From NCBI GenBank assembly GCA_963730555.1, contig CAVSSS010000019.1, positions 31,877 to 95,876 on the forward strand: 64,000 nt of DNA, in the 5' to 3' direction. Position numbers and translations under genes: made by a program. The notes under the pieces were generated by a model. That model was not told the origin of the DNA, did not search any database, and was given only the letters and a program-made list of their open reading frames with translations. This DNA comes from Roseiarcus sp963730555. Lineage in GTDB: Bacteria; Pseudomonadota; Alphaproteobacteria; Rhizobiales; Beijerinckiaceae. This document shows, in pieces, positions 17,523 to 27,075 of the stretch. How positions within the stretch are numbered: the stretch's first letter is position 1; every line of letters begins with the position of its first letter.

Positions 17523-18554
17523 ATGATTGCGTCTCACCGTTCGAACACTTCCATCTTTCGGTTCTTGCGAGGCGCCGCTGCGCGGTGTCTGCTGTTGGCG
17601 GCTCCGCTGGCGATCGCGCCCGCGGCGCATGCGGCGTACAATCTCTCATTTGTACCCGATCCCACGGGCAACGGTAACATCAACCTGCTCGGCATCAACG
17701 ATTCCGGCGTGATCGCCGGCTTCGACGGCTCGTCCGGCTTTACCCTCACTCTGCCGGGCAACTTCACAGCGGAGAATTATCCTTCGCCGCCCGCGTCGGG
17801 ACCGAGCATGGTGACCGGAATCAACGCCGCTGGCGACACGTCAGGCATCTACATGGACGCCGCCGGCAACACGCACGGTTTCACCGACATCGGCGGCACG
17901 TTCAAGACTGTCGACAATCCCTTAAGCACGGTCTTCAACCAGGCGCTGGGGATCAACAATTCTGACGAGACCGTTGGCTATTACGCGCCGACGCAGGCCG
18001 GAACGACAAACCAAATCGCCTACTCACAACAGGGCGGCGTGTTCACCGATATCAACCATCTGCTGCCCAGCAATGTGAACAGCCAGGCGGTCGGCATCAA
18101 CAGCGATTCCACGCCTTGGATCGTCGGGTTCTACCAGCCGACGTCGACCACGTCGGTTGGCTTCCTTGACGCCGACGGGACGATCACGCCGATCGATCCG
18201 TTTGGATCCGCGTTCGCGCAGGCGCTGGGCGTCAACGACCAGGGCGACATCGTTGGCTTCTACTTCGACAACAGTGCCAATCCGGTTCAGCACGGCTTTA
18301 TTGGGATCCCCGACGGCAGCACCTACAACTACCTCAGTTTCGACCCGTCAGACTCGGCCTCGACGACGATCAACGGCATTAACGACAAGGGCGATATTGT
18401 CGGCTTCTACACCAACAACGACTCGGACACCGTCATTGGCTTTGTCGGAACGCCCGTACCGGAGCCCTCGACCTGGGCGATGATGCTTTTGGGCTTCGCA
18501 GGGTTCGGCTTGCTGGGTTATCGCAAAGTGCGCCAGGGAACGGCGGCGGCCTGA
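17523..18554 (+). CDS. HAF-repeat protein with PEP-CTERM sorting signal
   Basis: A secreted or surface protein. An N-terminal signal peptide (AARCLLLAAPLAIAPAAHAA) is followed by a repeat domain with six units of the form GIND..G-IVGFY (for example GINDSGVIAGF, GVNDQGDIVGFY, GINDKGDIVGFY). The C-terminus is a PEP-CTERM signal: VPEPSTWAMMLLGFAGFGLL then a basic tail YRKVRQG. PEP-CTERM proteins are processed by an exosortase, none of which is in the window. An ATG at 17505 is also open, but the CGGAGG lies just before the ATG at 17523, which I choose. Possible role in exopolysaccharide or the cell surface. Confidence 0.9.
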   Translation: MIASHRSNTSIFRFLRGAAARCLLLAAPLAIAPAAHAAYNLSFVPDPTGNGNINLLGINDSGVIAGFDGSSGFTLTLPGNFTAENYPSPPASGPSMVTGINAAGDTSGIYMDAAGNTHGFTDIGGTFKTVDNPLSTVFNQALGINNSDETVGYYAPTQAGTTNQIAYSQQGGVFTDINHLLPSNVNSQAVGINSDSTPWIVGFYQPTSTTSVGFLDADGTITPIDPFGSAFAQALGVNDQGDIVGFYFDNSANPVQHGFIGIPDGSTYNYLSFDPSDSASTTINGINDKGDIVGFYTNNDSDTVIGFVGTPVPEPSTWAMMLLGFAGFGLLGYRKVRQGTAAA

Positions 18555-18581
18555 GTCTCATCGCAAATCGCTAACGGCAAT

Positions 18582-18614
18582 GGAGGGTCGCTTGAAACGC
18601 GGCCCTTCTTTTTG
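18582..18614 (+). terminator. Rho-independent terminator after PEP-CTERM gene
   Basis: GAGGGTCGC and GCGGCCCTTC form a stem around TTGAAAC, followed by TTCTTTTT. It lies about 30 bases after the PEP-CTERM stop codon. Confidence 0.7.
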
Positions 18615-18635
18615 TGTCATTCAACCGCTCCCCGC

Positions 18636-19811
18636 TCACTGTCCGCGAAGGCCTCCCGCTTTCGACGACGCGAATGGGGCCGAAATCAGCGCCACGCCCG
18701 CCAGCATGGCGATCGTCGAGCGCAGTCCCACAGAGCGGAAGCGATCGCGCCAATGACGACCGGCCCGATGAGCGGACCCGCATAGCCTGCGGTTGCGGCG
18801 AAGGCGACGCCGACCGCTGGCGACGACCCCGTCCGCCCCGCGACGCTGAAGAGGACCGGCACGACATTGGCGAGGCCCGCGCCAACCAGCCCGAAGCCGA
18901 TGACGCCGCCGGCAAGCCCCGGCCAGGCGGCACTGATCGCGAGCCCTGCCGCGGCGATGAGAGCGCCAAGGCCGACCGTCGCGCGCGCTCCCACGGCGCC
19001 GACGATCCCGTCGCCGAAGAGCCTGCCGGTGATCATCAGAAGCGAAAAGGCCGCGTAGCCCGCGGCGGTCGCGCCCACAGCCACGCCCGAGCGGGCGAGA
19101 TAGGTTCCGCTCCAGTCGCCGACCGAGCCTTCCGTCGCCATGAGCATGAAGGTGAGCGCCGCAAGCGGCAAGAGGCGCCGGCTCGGCGCCGCAAATCCCG
19201 CGCCGTGGAACCCATGGCCCTCACGCATGAGGAACGGAACCGAGATGGCGAGAAGCAGCGACGAGAGCAAAGCGGGGCCCAAGAGACCCAAATCGAGACC
19301 CAGAGCCGTTCCCTGCTCCCCAAGCCATCCGCCCAGCACAGCGCCGCTCGCGCCCCCCAAACTGAATGCGGCGTGAAACGAGGACATGAGCGGCCGCCCC
19401 GAACGGCGTTCGACGTCGCTCGCGTTGGCGTTCATCGCGACGTCCATGACGCCGCTCGTCATTCCCGCCACGCACGCGGTCGCGGACAGGATCTCGAGCG
19501 ACCGGGTGAAACCAATCGCCGCCATCGCCCCGGCGAAGGCGAAACCGGCGGCGATCGACGCCGGGCCGCTGCGCAAACGATGGCGATAAGAGTGAGCGGC
19601 ATGCCACGATCCCGCCCGCGGCGAAAGCGAGAAGAGCAAAGCTGAGCCCCGCGTCGGAAAGCGCCAGGCCCGCCTTGACGCGAGGAATCGCCGCCGCCCA
19701 TGCGCCAATTCCGAGCCCATTCGCCAGGAAGACGCTGAGCGTGCCAAGGCGCTGAGGCCAGAGCACGCCGATCCTTCTCTCAGCGGCTGGCTTAAGACGC
19801 GCGTCGATCAT
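18636..19811 (-). CDS. Major facilitator superfamily transporter, frame interrupted
   Basis: A 12-helix MFS transporter of the YbjJ/FucP-like type, split among frames. The start is the ATG at 19811 with RLGTLSVFLANGLGIGAWAA and SDAGLSFALLAFAAGG. Frame changes near 19605 and 19570 lead to SIAAGFAFAGAMAAIGFTRS and GMTSGVMDVAMNANASDVER, the latter being the MDVAMN signature of this subgroup. The long second half is uninterrupted until about 18725, where another shift gives the natural ending (LRSTIAMLAGVALISAPF) with a stop at 18636. Substrate unknown. The multiple one-base shifts look like assembly errors. Confidence 0.8.
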
Positions 19812-19938
19812 TTGCTGTCGGAGCCGGGCCTCGAGGCCACGAGCGAAGGGCATGGCCACACTCGCCTGGATCTCCGCTTGTGCGGGGATGACAAGAGGAG
19901 CGTTGGCCCGCGGGCGAGGACGACAGCAGCGCCGCCGC

Positions 19939-20605
19939 TTACCCCAGATGCTTGCGCAAGAACGCGATCGTCCGCGTCCAGGCGAGCGCGGCGCTTGGTG
20001 CGTCGTAGCTCTCACGGTGATCGCAGTTGAAGCCGTGATCCGCCGGATAGATGTGGACCTCGACGTCCGGGATGGGCGGCGGCGACTTCTTTCACGCCTG
20101 CGATTGGAATGTGCTGGTCCTTCTCGCCGAAATGCAGCTGCGTCGGGACCTTCGGCTTCAAGTCCTTGAGGCCGATGATCCCGCCGCCGTAATAGCCGAC
20201 CGCGGCGCTCAAGCCCGGAAGCCGCCCCGCCGCCGACCACGCGACCGTGCCGCCGAGGCAGAAGCCGACAATGGCGACCTTGCCGCCTTGGCTAGCGACC
20301 TCGATCGCAGCGGCGACGTCGCGCAGCACCTGTTCGCGGTCGATTTTGCCGGCGATCGCCATGCCGCGCGTTCTCGCGTCAGCGTCGTAGCCGGTCTCGA
20401 AATTGGGCTCCACATGCTCGAAAATCGCCGGCGCGACGGCGAGATAGCCTTCGGCCGCGAACCGGTCCGTGACCTCCCGGATGTGGGAATTTACGCCGAA
20501 GATCTCCTGGATCACGACGATTCCGCCGCGCGGGCGCCATGCGGGATCGGCGCGCCAGGCGCGAATCGGGCCCGCGCCTTCCGGCTTCAGTTCAATCCAG
20601 GCCAT
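19939..20605 (-). CDS. Dienelactone hydrolase family protein, frame interrupted
   Basis: An alpha/beta hydrolase of the DLH family: GIVVIQEIFGVNSHIREVTD, then VAIVGFCLGGTVAWSAAG with the nucleophile Cys in GFCLGG, and a conserved Glu in QEIFG. The Asp/His end of the triad is hidden by a one-base insertion near 20068. Removing it gives HPDVEVHIYPADHGFNCDHR and an ending FLRKHLG at 19939. The family hydrolyses dienelactones and other esters; the natural substrate here is unknown. Confidence 0.85.
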
Positions 20606-20632
20606 GTCGCTCTCCTTAGGGTTAAGCGGCGC

Positions 20633-21562
20633 CTAGCGTTGAGCGCTGCTTGAGCTTCTTTGCGCAATCGCGATGCCCCCGACAACTAACAAGAGCGCGA
20701 GGACATGATAGCGGGCGAAGGGCTCGCCCAAGATGACAACCGCCATGATGGCGCCGAACACCGGCACCAGATTGACGAACACGCCGGCCCGGCCAGGCCC
20801 GATCAGTTCGACCCCGCGCATGAATGTGAGCTGCGCGACGAAGGCAGGCCCGAGCGCCGCGAAGGCGAGCACGAGGAGGCCGCGCGCGGTCGGCCAGACA
20901 AATCCGCCGGATGCGATCTCCCAGATCATCAGCGGAACGGAGGTGACGAAGGCGGCGAGCGCCATCGCCGCCAGCATGCTGACCTGTGAGACGTGAGGGC
21001 GTTGGCGAAGGCCGATCGTGTAGCCCGCATAGAGGACGGCGCCTATGACCATCATGACGTCGCCGCTATTGAAGGCGAGCGCCACAAGCCTCGCCGGATC
21101 GCCCTGTGCGGCGATCACGATGACACCAATCATGGTGATGAGCGCGCCAAGCGCCTGCAGCGCGGTGAACCGAACCCCAAGGAAAAGCCGGGCGCCAAGC
21201 AAGACAAGCGCGGGAATCGCGCCCTGGATGATCGAGAGATTGAGAGCGCTCGTGTGGTGCGCGGCGACATAGAAGAGCGCGTTGAAGGCCGTGTATCCGG
21301 AAGCGCCCATAATGGCGAGATAGACCCAGCGCGCGCGCAAGGCCGGCCAGTCCTGCCTGAGTGAAGGGCGGGCGGTGATGAAAATGGGAATGAGCGCCAC
21401 CGCCCACCGAAGAGTGACTAGTGTCATCGGCCCGATCTGGCCGACGGCCAATCGACCGACGATCGAATGGGCGGCCCAGACCAGCGTCGTGATCACGAGC
21501 AAAAGGATCGGGCGCGCCCAGACCGATTGAAGCCCGGTCCGTGGCGCGGTCGCGTCGGTCAT
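20633..21562 (-). CDS. DMT family exporter (two EamA domains)
   Basis: A 309-residue inner-membrane protein with ten predicted helices in two EamA repeats. The first is LVITTLVWAAHSIVGRLAVG to ALGALITMIGVIVIA, the second is GDVMMVIGAVLYAGYTIGL to LLVVGGIAIAQ. The first repeat contains RWAVALIPIF; the second has GPGRAGVFVNLVPVFGAIMA, a typical motif near the ninth helix. DMT exporters move amino acids or other metabolites out of the cell; the substrate cannot be predicted. It is 27 bases from the hydrolase gene and in the same direction. Confidence 0.9.
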   Translation of the reverse strand: MTDATAPRTGLQSVWARPILLLVITTLVWAAHSIVGRLAVGQIGPMTLVTLRWAVALIPIFITARPSLRQDWPALRARWVYLAIMGASGYTAFNALFYVAAHHTSALNLSIIQGAIPALVLLGARLFLGVRFTALQALGALITMIGVIVIAAQGDPARLVALAFNSGDVMMVIGAVLYAGYTIGLRQRPHVSQVSMLAAMALAAFVTSVPLMIWEIASGGFVWPTARGLLVLAFAALGPAFVAQLTFMRGVELIGPGRAGVFVNLVPVFGAIMAVVILGEPFARYHVLALLLVVGGIAIAQRSSSSAQR

Positions 21563-21735
21563 GAGGGTCTTCGGCTTTCAACGATCGCCCGCAATTTCAC
21601 GTTCGACCGGAAGCGGGGCAGTGAGCGTGAGGGAGGACTAGGCGCCGCCATAAGCCCGGCGGCGGCGGAAGGCAAATTCCTAGGAATGAGCCAGAGCGAA
21701 AAGGATGGACTCAAACGAGGCGCATCCGCCCTCGC

Positions 21736-22602
21736 TCAGGCGGCAGCCTGGCGCGCCTCGCCGACGATCGTCTCGCGGATCGCTTCGGCGAGCGCCTTGG
21801 CTTCTTCGCTCGGGCGGCCCGGCGCGTGGATGAGGCCCATGCGGTTTAAGGGCAATTCCGGCAGTCCTTCGGCGCGCCCGAGAACCTTGAGGCCGGGACC
21901 GACCAGCGACGCCGGCAGGATCGTCGCCGCCAGTCCCGAGCGCAAGAGCGTGCCGATGGCGCTGAAGTTCTTGGAGTAGAACCGCGTCCGCGTCACGCCG
22001 GGCGCCGCGGTCAGCGCCTGCTCGGTCGCGCGCCGCCAGCAACAGGTCGGGCTGCCGAGCGCGAGCGGGATCGGCGTTCCCTGCTCCACCTGGAATCGCT
22101 CGGAGGCGACCCAGACCAGGGGCTCCTCGCGCAGAAGTTCGAGCCCCTTCAAGCCCTCGTAGTCCGTGATCAGCGCCAGATCCAGCGCTCCCGCGGCGAC
22201 CTGGGGCGCGAGGTCGGTCGACGCCTCACAATTGACTGAGACCTCGACCAGGGGATGGCGGCAATTGAAGCGGGCGAGGATGTCGGCCAGGAACGATTCG
22301 GCGTAGTCGTCTGGGATGCCAAGGCGAGCGGCGCCCTTGAGACCCCTGCGCGACAGCGCGGCAAACGCCCCCGCCTCGACCTGGACGATGCGGCGGGCGA
22401 ACTCGATCAGCCGCTCGCCCTCATCAGTGAGCCGGGCGCCGCGCCCCTGCTTGACGAACAGAGCGCAGCCAAGCTGCTCCTCGAGCCGGCGGATGTGCAT
22501 CGAGACGGCGGACTGGGTCTTGTGTACCCGCTCGGCCGCCTTGGTGAACGAGCCGGTGTCGACGATGGCGAGAAACGAGCGCAGCTGGTCGGTGTCGAGC
22601 AT
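21736..22602 (-). CDS. LysR family transcriptional regulator
   Basis: The start is taken at the ATG at 22602 (MLDTDQLRSFLAIVDTGSFT); an upstream extension to 22659 would run through the inverted repeat described next and is not favoured. The N-terminal winged helix has AAERVHKTQSAVSMHIRRLE, a typical recognition helix, followed by the linker. The periplasmic-binding-like effector domain covers residues 90-288. It is divergent from a DUF1127 gene, with malate synthase beyond it, a pairing seen in other alphaproteobacteria. The effector is unknown. Confidence 0.92.
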   Translation of the reverse strand: MLDTDQLRSFLAIVDTGSFTKAAERVHKTQSAVSMHIRRLEEQLGCALFVKQGRGARLTDEGERLIEFARRIVQVEAGAFAALSRRGLKGAARLGIPDDYAESFLADILARFNCRHPLVEVSVNCEASTDLAPQVAAGALDLALITDYEGLKGLELLREEPLVWVASERFQVEQGTPIPLALGSPTCCWRRATEQALTAAPGVTRTRFYSKNFSAIGTLLRSGLAATILPASLVGPGLKVLGRAEGLPELPLNRMGLIHAPGRPSEEAKALAEAIRETIVGEARQAAA

Positions 22603-22620
22603 GGAAACCCATACGAAATT

Positions 22621-22659
22621 TTGATCGGTTACTCTACAAACATTCGTTGGACCGATCAA
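22621..22659. promoter_or_regulatory. Perfect inverted repeat between lysR and DUF1127 gene
   Basis: TTGATCGGT at 22621-22629 and ACCGATCAA at 22651-22659 form a perfect 9-base inverted repeat with a 21-base spacer, 19 bases before the lysR start codon. LysR regulators commonly bind dyads in the divergent intergenic region, so this is a candidate binding site controlling lysR and the divergent gene. The spacing is larger than the classic T-N11-A box. Confidence 0.5.
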
Positions 22660-22774
22660 TGGCTCTCACCATATAAAAAAGCGTCCCGAGATAAGCATCC
22701 CGAGATTTAAGGACATCCCGACGGCGCGGCTTAGCGCCGAACGGAGAGGTGTCCGTGAAATTAAGGTGACGAAC

Positions 22775-23044
22775 ATGGTTGTGACACTTTCACATACAGG
22801 CTTCGTGCCAATGAAGACCTTGTGGCGCGTTCTGACCTGGCCGGTGCGGGTCAGCGCGGCGCGGCGCACGATGTCTCAGCTCGCGCAAATGTCGGAACAC
22901 CAGCTGCGCGACATCGGTCTCACCTCGTCCGACGTCAACGACGCGACAGCGCTGCCGCTTGATGCCGACCCCTCCAGCCTACTCGTCAAGCGGCGGGCAT
23001 GGCGCGAACGGACTCCTGGCCGAGAAACCAATCTCGCGGCCTGA
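22775..23044 (+). CDS. DUF1127 protein
   Basis: A small basic protein with the DUF1127 (YjiS-like) core MSQLAQMSEHQLRDIGLTSS. An amphipathic N-terminal half (KTLWRVLTWPVRV) precedes it. DUF1127 proteins are small, often RNA-linked regulators of phosphate, polyamine or sRNA pathways in alphaproteobacteria; the role here is unknown. AAGGTG upstream supports the ATG at 22775; a GTG at 22766 is an alternative. It lies between a LysR gene and malate synthase. Confidence 0.85.
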   Translation: MVVTLSHTGFVPMKTLWRVLTWPVRVSAARRTMSQLAQMSEHQLRDIGLTSSDVNDATALPLDADPSSLLVKRRAWRERTPGRETNLAA

Positions 23045-23150
23045 TCCATGCTGAACGCGCGCCGCCGCAATGCGCCTGCGGCGCCTCCCCAAAGGCGGGG
23101 AAAAGGTCTAGGCTTACGCCGCAGACCCCCACGCCTTTCCGGAGGACCTG

Positions 23151-24749
23151 ATGACAGCTCATGCGGCGGTAGCCGGCGTCGAGATCAACGCGAAGCCCAG
23201 CGGCCGGCAGGCCGAAATTCTCTCGGCCGAGGCGCTCGCCTTCGTCGCCGGGCTGCATCGGCGCTTCAATAAACGGCGCCTCGAGCTTCTCGCGCGCCGC
23301 CAAGAGCGTCAAAAGCAGTTTGACGCCGGGAAGCTGCCGGATTTTCTCTCCGAGACCAAGTCCATCCGCGAGGGCGACTGGACGGTCGCCAAGATCCCGG
23401 CCGACCTTCTCGATCGGCGGGTCGAGATCACTGGTCCTGTCGATCGGAAGATGATCGTCAACGCGCTCAATTCCGGCGCCAAGGTCTTCATGGCCGATTT
23501 TGAGGACGCGTCCTCGCCGGTCTTCGCCAATATGGTCGAAGGTCAGGCGAATCTGAAAGACCGTTGGGCGGGCAAGATCGACTTCACCGACTCGACAAGC
23601 GGCAAGGCCTACGCGGTCAAGAGCAATCCCGCCGCTCTAATGGTGCGCCCGCGCGGATGGCATCTGCCTGAGCGCCACGTCATGGTGGACGGCGAGGAAG
23701 TGTCCGGCTCGCTGTTCGACTTCGGCCTCTACGTCTTCCATTGCGCCAAGGCCCAGATGGCCCAGGGCTCGACGCCGGCCTTCTATCTCCCCAAGCTCGA
23801 GAACCATCTCGAAGCCCGGCTCTGGAACGACGTCTTTTCCGACGCGGAGCGCGAGCTTGGCGTGCCCAATGGAACGTTCAAGGCGACCATCCTGATCGAG
23901 ACGCTTCCGGCCGCATTCGAGATGGACGAGATTCTCTACGAGCTGCGCGACCATATCGTCGGGCTCAATTGCGGCCGCTGGGACTATATCTTCTCGTTCA
24001 TCAAGCGCCTCGGCAAGAACAAGGCCTTCCTCACGCCCGACCGGTCGGAAATGACGATGGGCAAGGCGTTTCTCAACGCCTATTCGCTCCTGCTCATCAA
24101 GACCTGCCACCGCCGCGGCGCCTTTGCGATGGGCGGCATGGCGGCGCAGATCCCCGTCAAGGGCGATGCCCAAGCCAACGAAGCGGCCTTCGCCAAGGTC
24201 CGCGCCGACAAGGAGCGCGAGGCCGGCAACGGTCATGATGGCACCTGGGTCGCCCATCCCGACCTCGTGCCGATTGCGATGGAAGTGTTCGACCGGCTCA
24301 TGCCCGGCCCAAACCAGCTCGCGAAGAAGCGCGACGACGTCCATGTGACGCAGGCCGACCTCATCGAGGTCCACAAGGGCAAGCGCACGGAGGAGGGCCT
24401 GCGCGAGAATATCCGTGTCGGCGTGCAATATATCGAGGCTTGGCTCAGGGGCCGCGGCGCCGTGCCGATCTATAACCTGATGGAGGACGCGGCGACGGCC
24501 GAAATCTCGCGCGCCCAGGTCTGGCAGTGGATCCACCTGAAGGCGAAGCTCGATGACGGCCGCGAGGTGACGCCTGAGATGTTCCGCGACGCCATGGTCC
24601 GCGAGATGGAGCGGGTCAAGGGCGAGGTCGGCGCCAAGGCGTTCGACGGCGGCCGCTTCAAGGAGGCGACTCAGTTGTTCTCGGACATGTCGCTGAGCGA
24701 GACCTTCGACGAGTTCCTGACCCTGCCGGCCTACAAGCTGATCGACTGA
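23151..24749 (+). CDS. aceB: Malate synthase A
   Basis: Condenses glyoxylate with acetyl-CoA to give malate, the second step of the glyoxylate shunt. The 532-residue length fits the A-type enzyme. Signatures are AKVFMADFEDASSPVFANMV, MVRPRGWHLPERHV, PKLENHLEARLWNDVF and the family pattern DHIVGLNCGRWDYIFSFIKR. The active-site region continues with GMAAQIPVKGD and the C-terminal cap contains VWQWIHLKAKLDDG. The start at 23151 is preceded by GGAGGACCTG. Isocitrate lyase is not in the window. The last 60 bases are duplicated downstream at 25192-25257. Confidence 0.97.
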   Translation: MTAHAAVAGVEINAKPSGRQAEILSAEALAFVAGLHRRFNKRRLELLARRQERQKQFDAGKLPDFLSETKSIREGDWTVAKIPADLLDRRVEITGPVDRKMIVNALNSGAKVFMADFEDASSPVFANMVEGQANLKDRWAGKIDFTDSTSGKAYAVKSNPAALMVRPRGWHLPERHVMVDGEEVSGSLFDFGLYVFHCAKAQMAQGSTPAFYLPKLENHLEARLWNDVFSDAERELGVPNGTFKATILIETLPAAFEMDEILYELRDHIVGLNCGRWDYIFSFIKRLGKNKAFLTPDRSEMTMGKAFLNAYSLLLIKTCHRRGAFAMGGMAAQIPVKGDAQANEAAFAKVRADKEREAGNGHDGTWVAHPDLVPIAMEVFDRLMPGPNQLAKKRDDVHVTQADLIEVHKGKRTEEGLRENIRVGVQYIEAWLRGRGAVPIYNLMEDAATAEISRAQVWQWIHLKAKLDDGREVTPEMFRDAMVREMERVKGEVGAKAFDGGRFKEATQLFSDMSLSETFDEFLTLPAYKLID

Positions 24750-24798
24750 AACGGTCTAAACAGGGCAAACCGACGAGCAATTGAGGGAGGGAGCCGCA

Positions 24799-25089
24799 AT
24801 GGCTAAAGCCTATTGGATTTCCACATATCGTTCGATCAGCAACCCCGACGCGCTGGCGGCTTACGCCAAGCTCGCGGGGCCGGCGCTAACCGCCGCGGGC
24901 GGGCGTTTCCTGGCGCGCGGACTGCCGGCGCAAGTCTATGAGGCCGGCCTTCAGCAGCGCACCGTGCTGATCGAGTTTGACAGCGTGGAGGCGGCTCGGG
25001 CGGCGCATGACAGCGCTGCCTATAAGGAAGCGCTGGACGCGCTTGCCGGTGGAGTCGAGCGGGACATGCGCATCGTCGAAGGCGTGTAG
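24799..25089 (+). CDS. DUF1330 protein
   Basis: A 96-residue dimeric ferredoxin-like-fold protein of the DUF1330 family. Recognisable parts are AKAYWISTYRSISNPDALAA, GGRFLARGLPAQVYEAG and RTVLIEFDSVEAARAAHDSA. The family has no established function and is often an accessory protein near metabolic genes. GAGGGAGGGAG lies just before the chosen ATG, supporting it over the TTG at 24781. It is 49 bases after aceB, so cotranscription is possible. Confidence 0.9.
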   Translation: MAKAYWISTYRSISNPDALAAYAKLAGPALTAAGGRFLARGLPAQVYEAGLQQRTVLIEFDSVEAARAAHDSAAYKEALDALAGGVERDMRIVEGV

Positions 25090-25191
25090 AGCGCGCTTGG
25101 GGTTAGGGCCGCCGCCACTTCCGGAACGGTCGACCTGGGCGATAATGCTGATCCGCTTCGCCGACGCCTCGGCTGTGCGGCGCTTCGACGA

Positions 25192-25257
25192 ACGGGATGT
25201 CGCTGAGTGAGACGTTCGACGAGTCCCTGACCCTGCCGGCCTACACGCTGATCGACC
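25192..25257 (+). repeat. Duplicated 3' end of malate synthase gene
   Basis: A 60-base stretch beginning ATGTCGCTGAGTGAGACG matches the end of aceB (24687-24746) with 4 mismatches, and encodes MSLSETFDESLTLPAYTLID against MSLSETFDEFLTLPAYKLID. The copy lacks the aceB stop and reads on for 12 residues. The flanking DNA is not aceB. It looks like a remnant of a partial tandem duplication that included the DUF1330 gene. Confidence 0.85.
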
Positions 25258-25262
25258 AGCAA

Positions 25263-25290
25263 AAAAGGGCCGGCACGCGGCCAGCCCTTT
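25263..25290. terminator. Hairpin between DUF1330 and phosphoesterase genes
   Basis: AAAGGGCCGGC and GCCAGCCCTTT form a strong stem with a short loop. It is preceded by an A run and lies between convergent genes, so it could serve as a terminator for both. Confidence 0.65.
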
Positions 25291-25319
25291 CCTGAACTTC
25301 AGGCTTCAGGCTTGACGCG

Positions 25320-26607
25320 TCAGCCCGCAACCGCAGGCTTCGACGTGCCACCCTGCTTGCGGCGATACGCGGCGGCTCCGGCGAGACCGGCGAAGCCAAG
25401 GCCCATCATCACCCAGGTCGACGGCTCCGGAATAGGCGCCGGGATTGCGCCCGCCTGGAACAGATCAGCCAGCGAGTTCGCGCCTGCGGAGTTGCCAAGA
25501 AATCCGTCAGTTCCCCCCGGACCGGCCACCCCAAAGATGTTCTGAAGCGTGACGAGGTCGGAGGCGTGCGTGTACAGAACGTCGTTCGTGTAGGCGTTGC
25601 CCTTGGCGAGCGGGGAGATGACGATCTCGGTGCCGTCGAAGCCGGCCGTCGATCCCACGGTCTCGTCGCCCTCGGTCTCGTCATTCCAGATGACGATGAC
25701 GCCATTGTCCTTGAACGCCTGCGAGGCTTCGATTTCCGGCACCACAATCGACAGGAAGTTGTCGCCGAGCGCCACTGCCTCCTGGTCCGTGTTCGCGGCA
25801 TAGGTGACGCCGTTGTAGGTGAAGTAGGTGTTCAACGACGAGTGCATATCGTTATACTGATCCGGCGTGATCCAGTTGAAGTCCGCGACGGTATTGTTGT
25901 TGAGGTCCGTCTGCAACTGTTGCAGCGGCGCATAGTATTGCGACTGCGGGTTGCTCGGCGAGGTGTTCGGGGCCGTAGCCGTCCCGCCGTTGGTCGCGGT
26001 GAAAAACGGAAGCGGGTTGTGCTTGACCGCGTAGTTATATTGGTGGTGCCATTGTAGGGATTGGTGTAGGCGGCGGACGTGCCAGAGAACGAGCTCGTCG
26101 GCACGGTCCATTGGTTCTTCGGCGCGACGGTGCTGGTGAGGCTGTTGGCGCCGGGCTGATTGACCGATCCGCTGTTGGGGGCAAGTCGACGTCCTCCTGG
26201 TACGAACTCCAAGTGTCGCCGCATTGGCCGCAGGAGCGGCGCTCAGATTCGGCGCGTTGACGATATTGTTCGGATAGGGATCGTTGTCGTTGAGCGGGCC
26301 ATGCGCCCGGCGATCCTGGTACACGTAGTTCGGCTCGGAGGGGTGAAGGCCGGGCGGCACATTCTGATAGTTGCCGGCGTAGGAGACGTCCGCGGCGTTC
26401 GGGTTGCCCGGCGTCATCAGGCTGTTCAGATACGGCGCTGCCGTGTTGCCGAGCAACTGCTGGGGAGACGTTCCCGCCGGAACGGTCGAAGGCTGGGTGA
26501 AGTTATGGTTTTCGAGCGCGATGTAGAACACATCGCCGATCTGCTGCGCTTGCGCCGAACTCGCGATCATGATGGCGAATAGGGAAACGCCGAGTAGTCT
26601 TGGACAT
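25320..26607 (-). CDS. Phosphoesterase/acid phosphatase with PEP-CTERM signal, frame interrupted
   Basis: A secreted phosphoesterase of the phospholipase C/AcpA type. The core has GDVFYIALENHNFTQP near the start and IVIWNDETEGDETVGSTAGF in the second half. The C-terminus is a PEP-CTERM signal (IPEPSTWVMMGLGFAGLAGA then YRRKQGG). GGAGA precedes the ATG at 26607. The signal peptide (LLGVSLFAIMIASSAQA) is one frame away from that ATG, and the region 26045-26220 changes frame twice: the middle segment reads correctly as SVNQPGANSLTSTVAPKNQW. At least four one-base shifts are therefore needed. It is either a pseudogene or a poorly sequenced gene. Confidence 0.8.
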
Positions 26608-27075
26608 GAGCATTCTCCGTTGCGCGACGCCCCGCGCGCCGCGCGTCGATTTAGGAACGGCCATGAGTTTACGGGACTGGCAGTGACCGTCTCTCGCCAC
26701 CAACGTGACGGAACGCTGAAGCCTTCAGACAATGAGATGAAGACTGAGCCGCTAATCGTTCAGAGGCTTACGCGTCCTTGGTGCACCGCTTAGCCGGCGA
26801 ACATGACACGCAACAATGCTCTTCCACCGCACGAGTCTGGAGAGAACCGCAGCGCGGCGGTTGGCCTTTGGGCTTCGTCGCTATGAAACCACTACGGCGC
26901 TCGCCAAAGGAACCCGCCTGGAGAAGACCGCCGCGATGGAAGGCCAGGGCGGCCACCGGAATCATTCGCTCGATGAAGAGATCAAAGACGCGCATTGCGG
27001 ACAATAGTCGGCAGGGTGCGCGCCAAAGCGGCCAAGACAAGCCGGTTGGCCGCGAGCTCATGCCATTCGTTGATC
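26608..27075. other. Gap without a recognised gene
   Basis: Overlapping frames on both strands lack coding character and no family is recognised. The 5' end presumably holds the phosphoesterase promoter; no clear site was found. Confidence 0.45.

Noticed and set aside
23637..24536. 299-codon antisense frame inside malate synthase
   Set aside because: The sense strand encodes a complete aceB; the antisense product has no family features.
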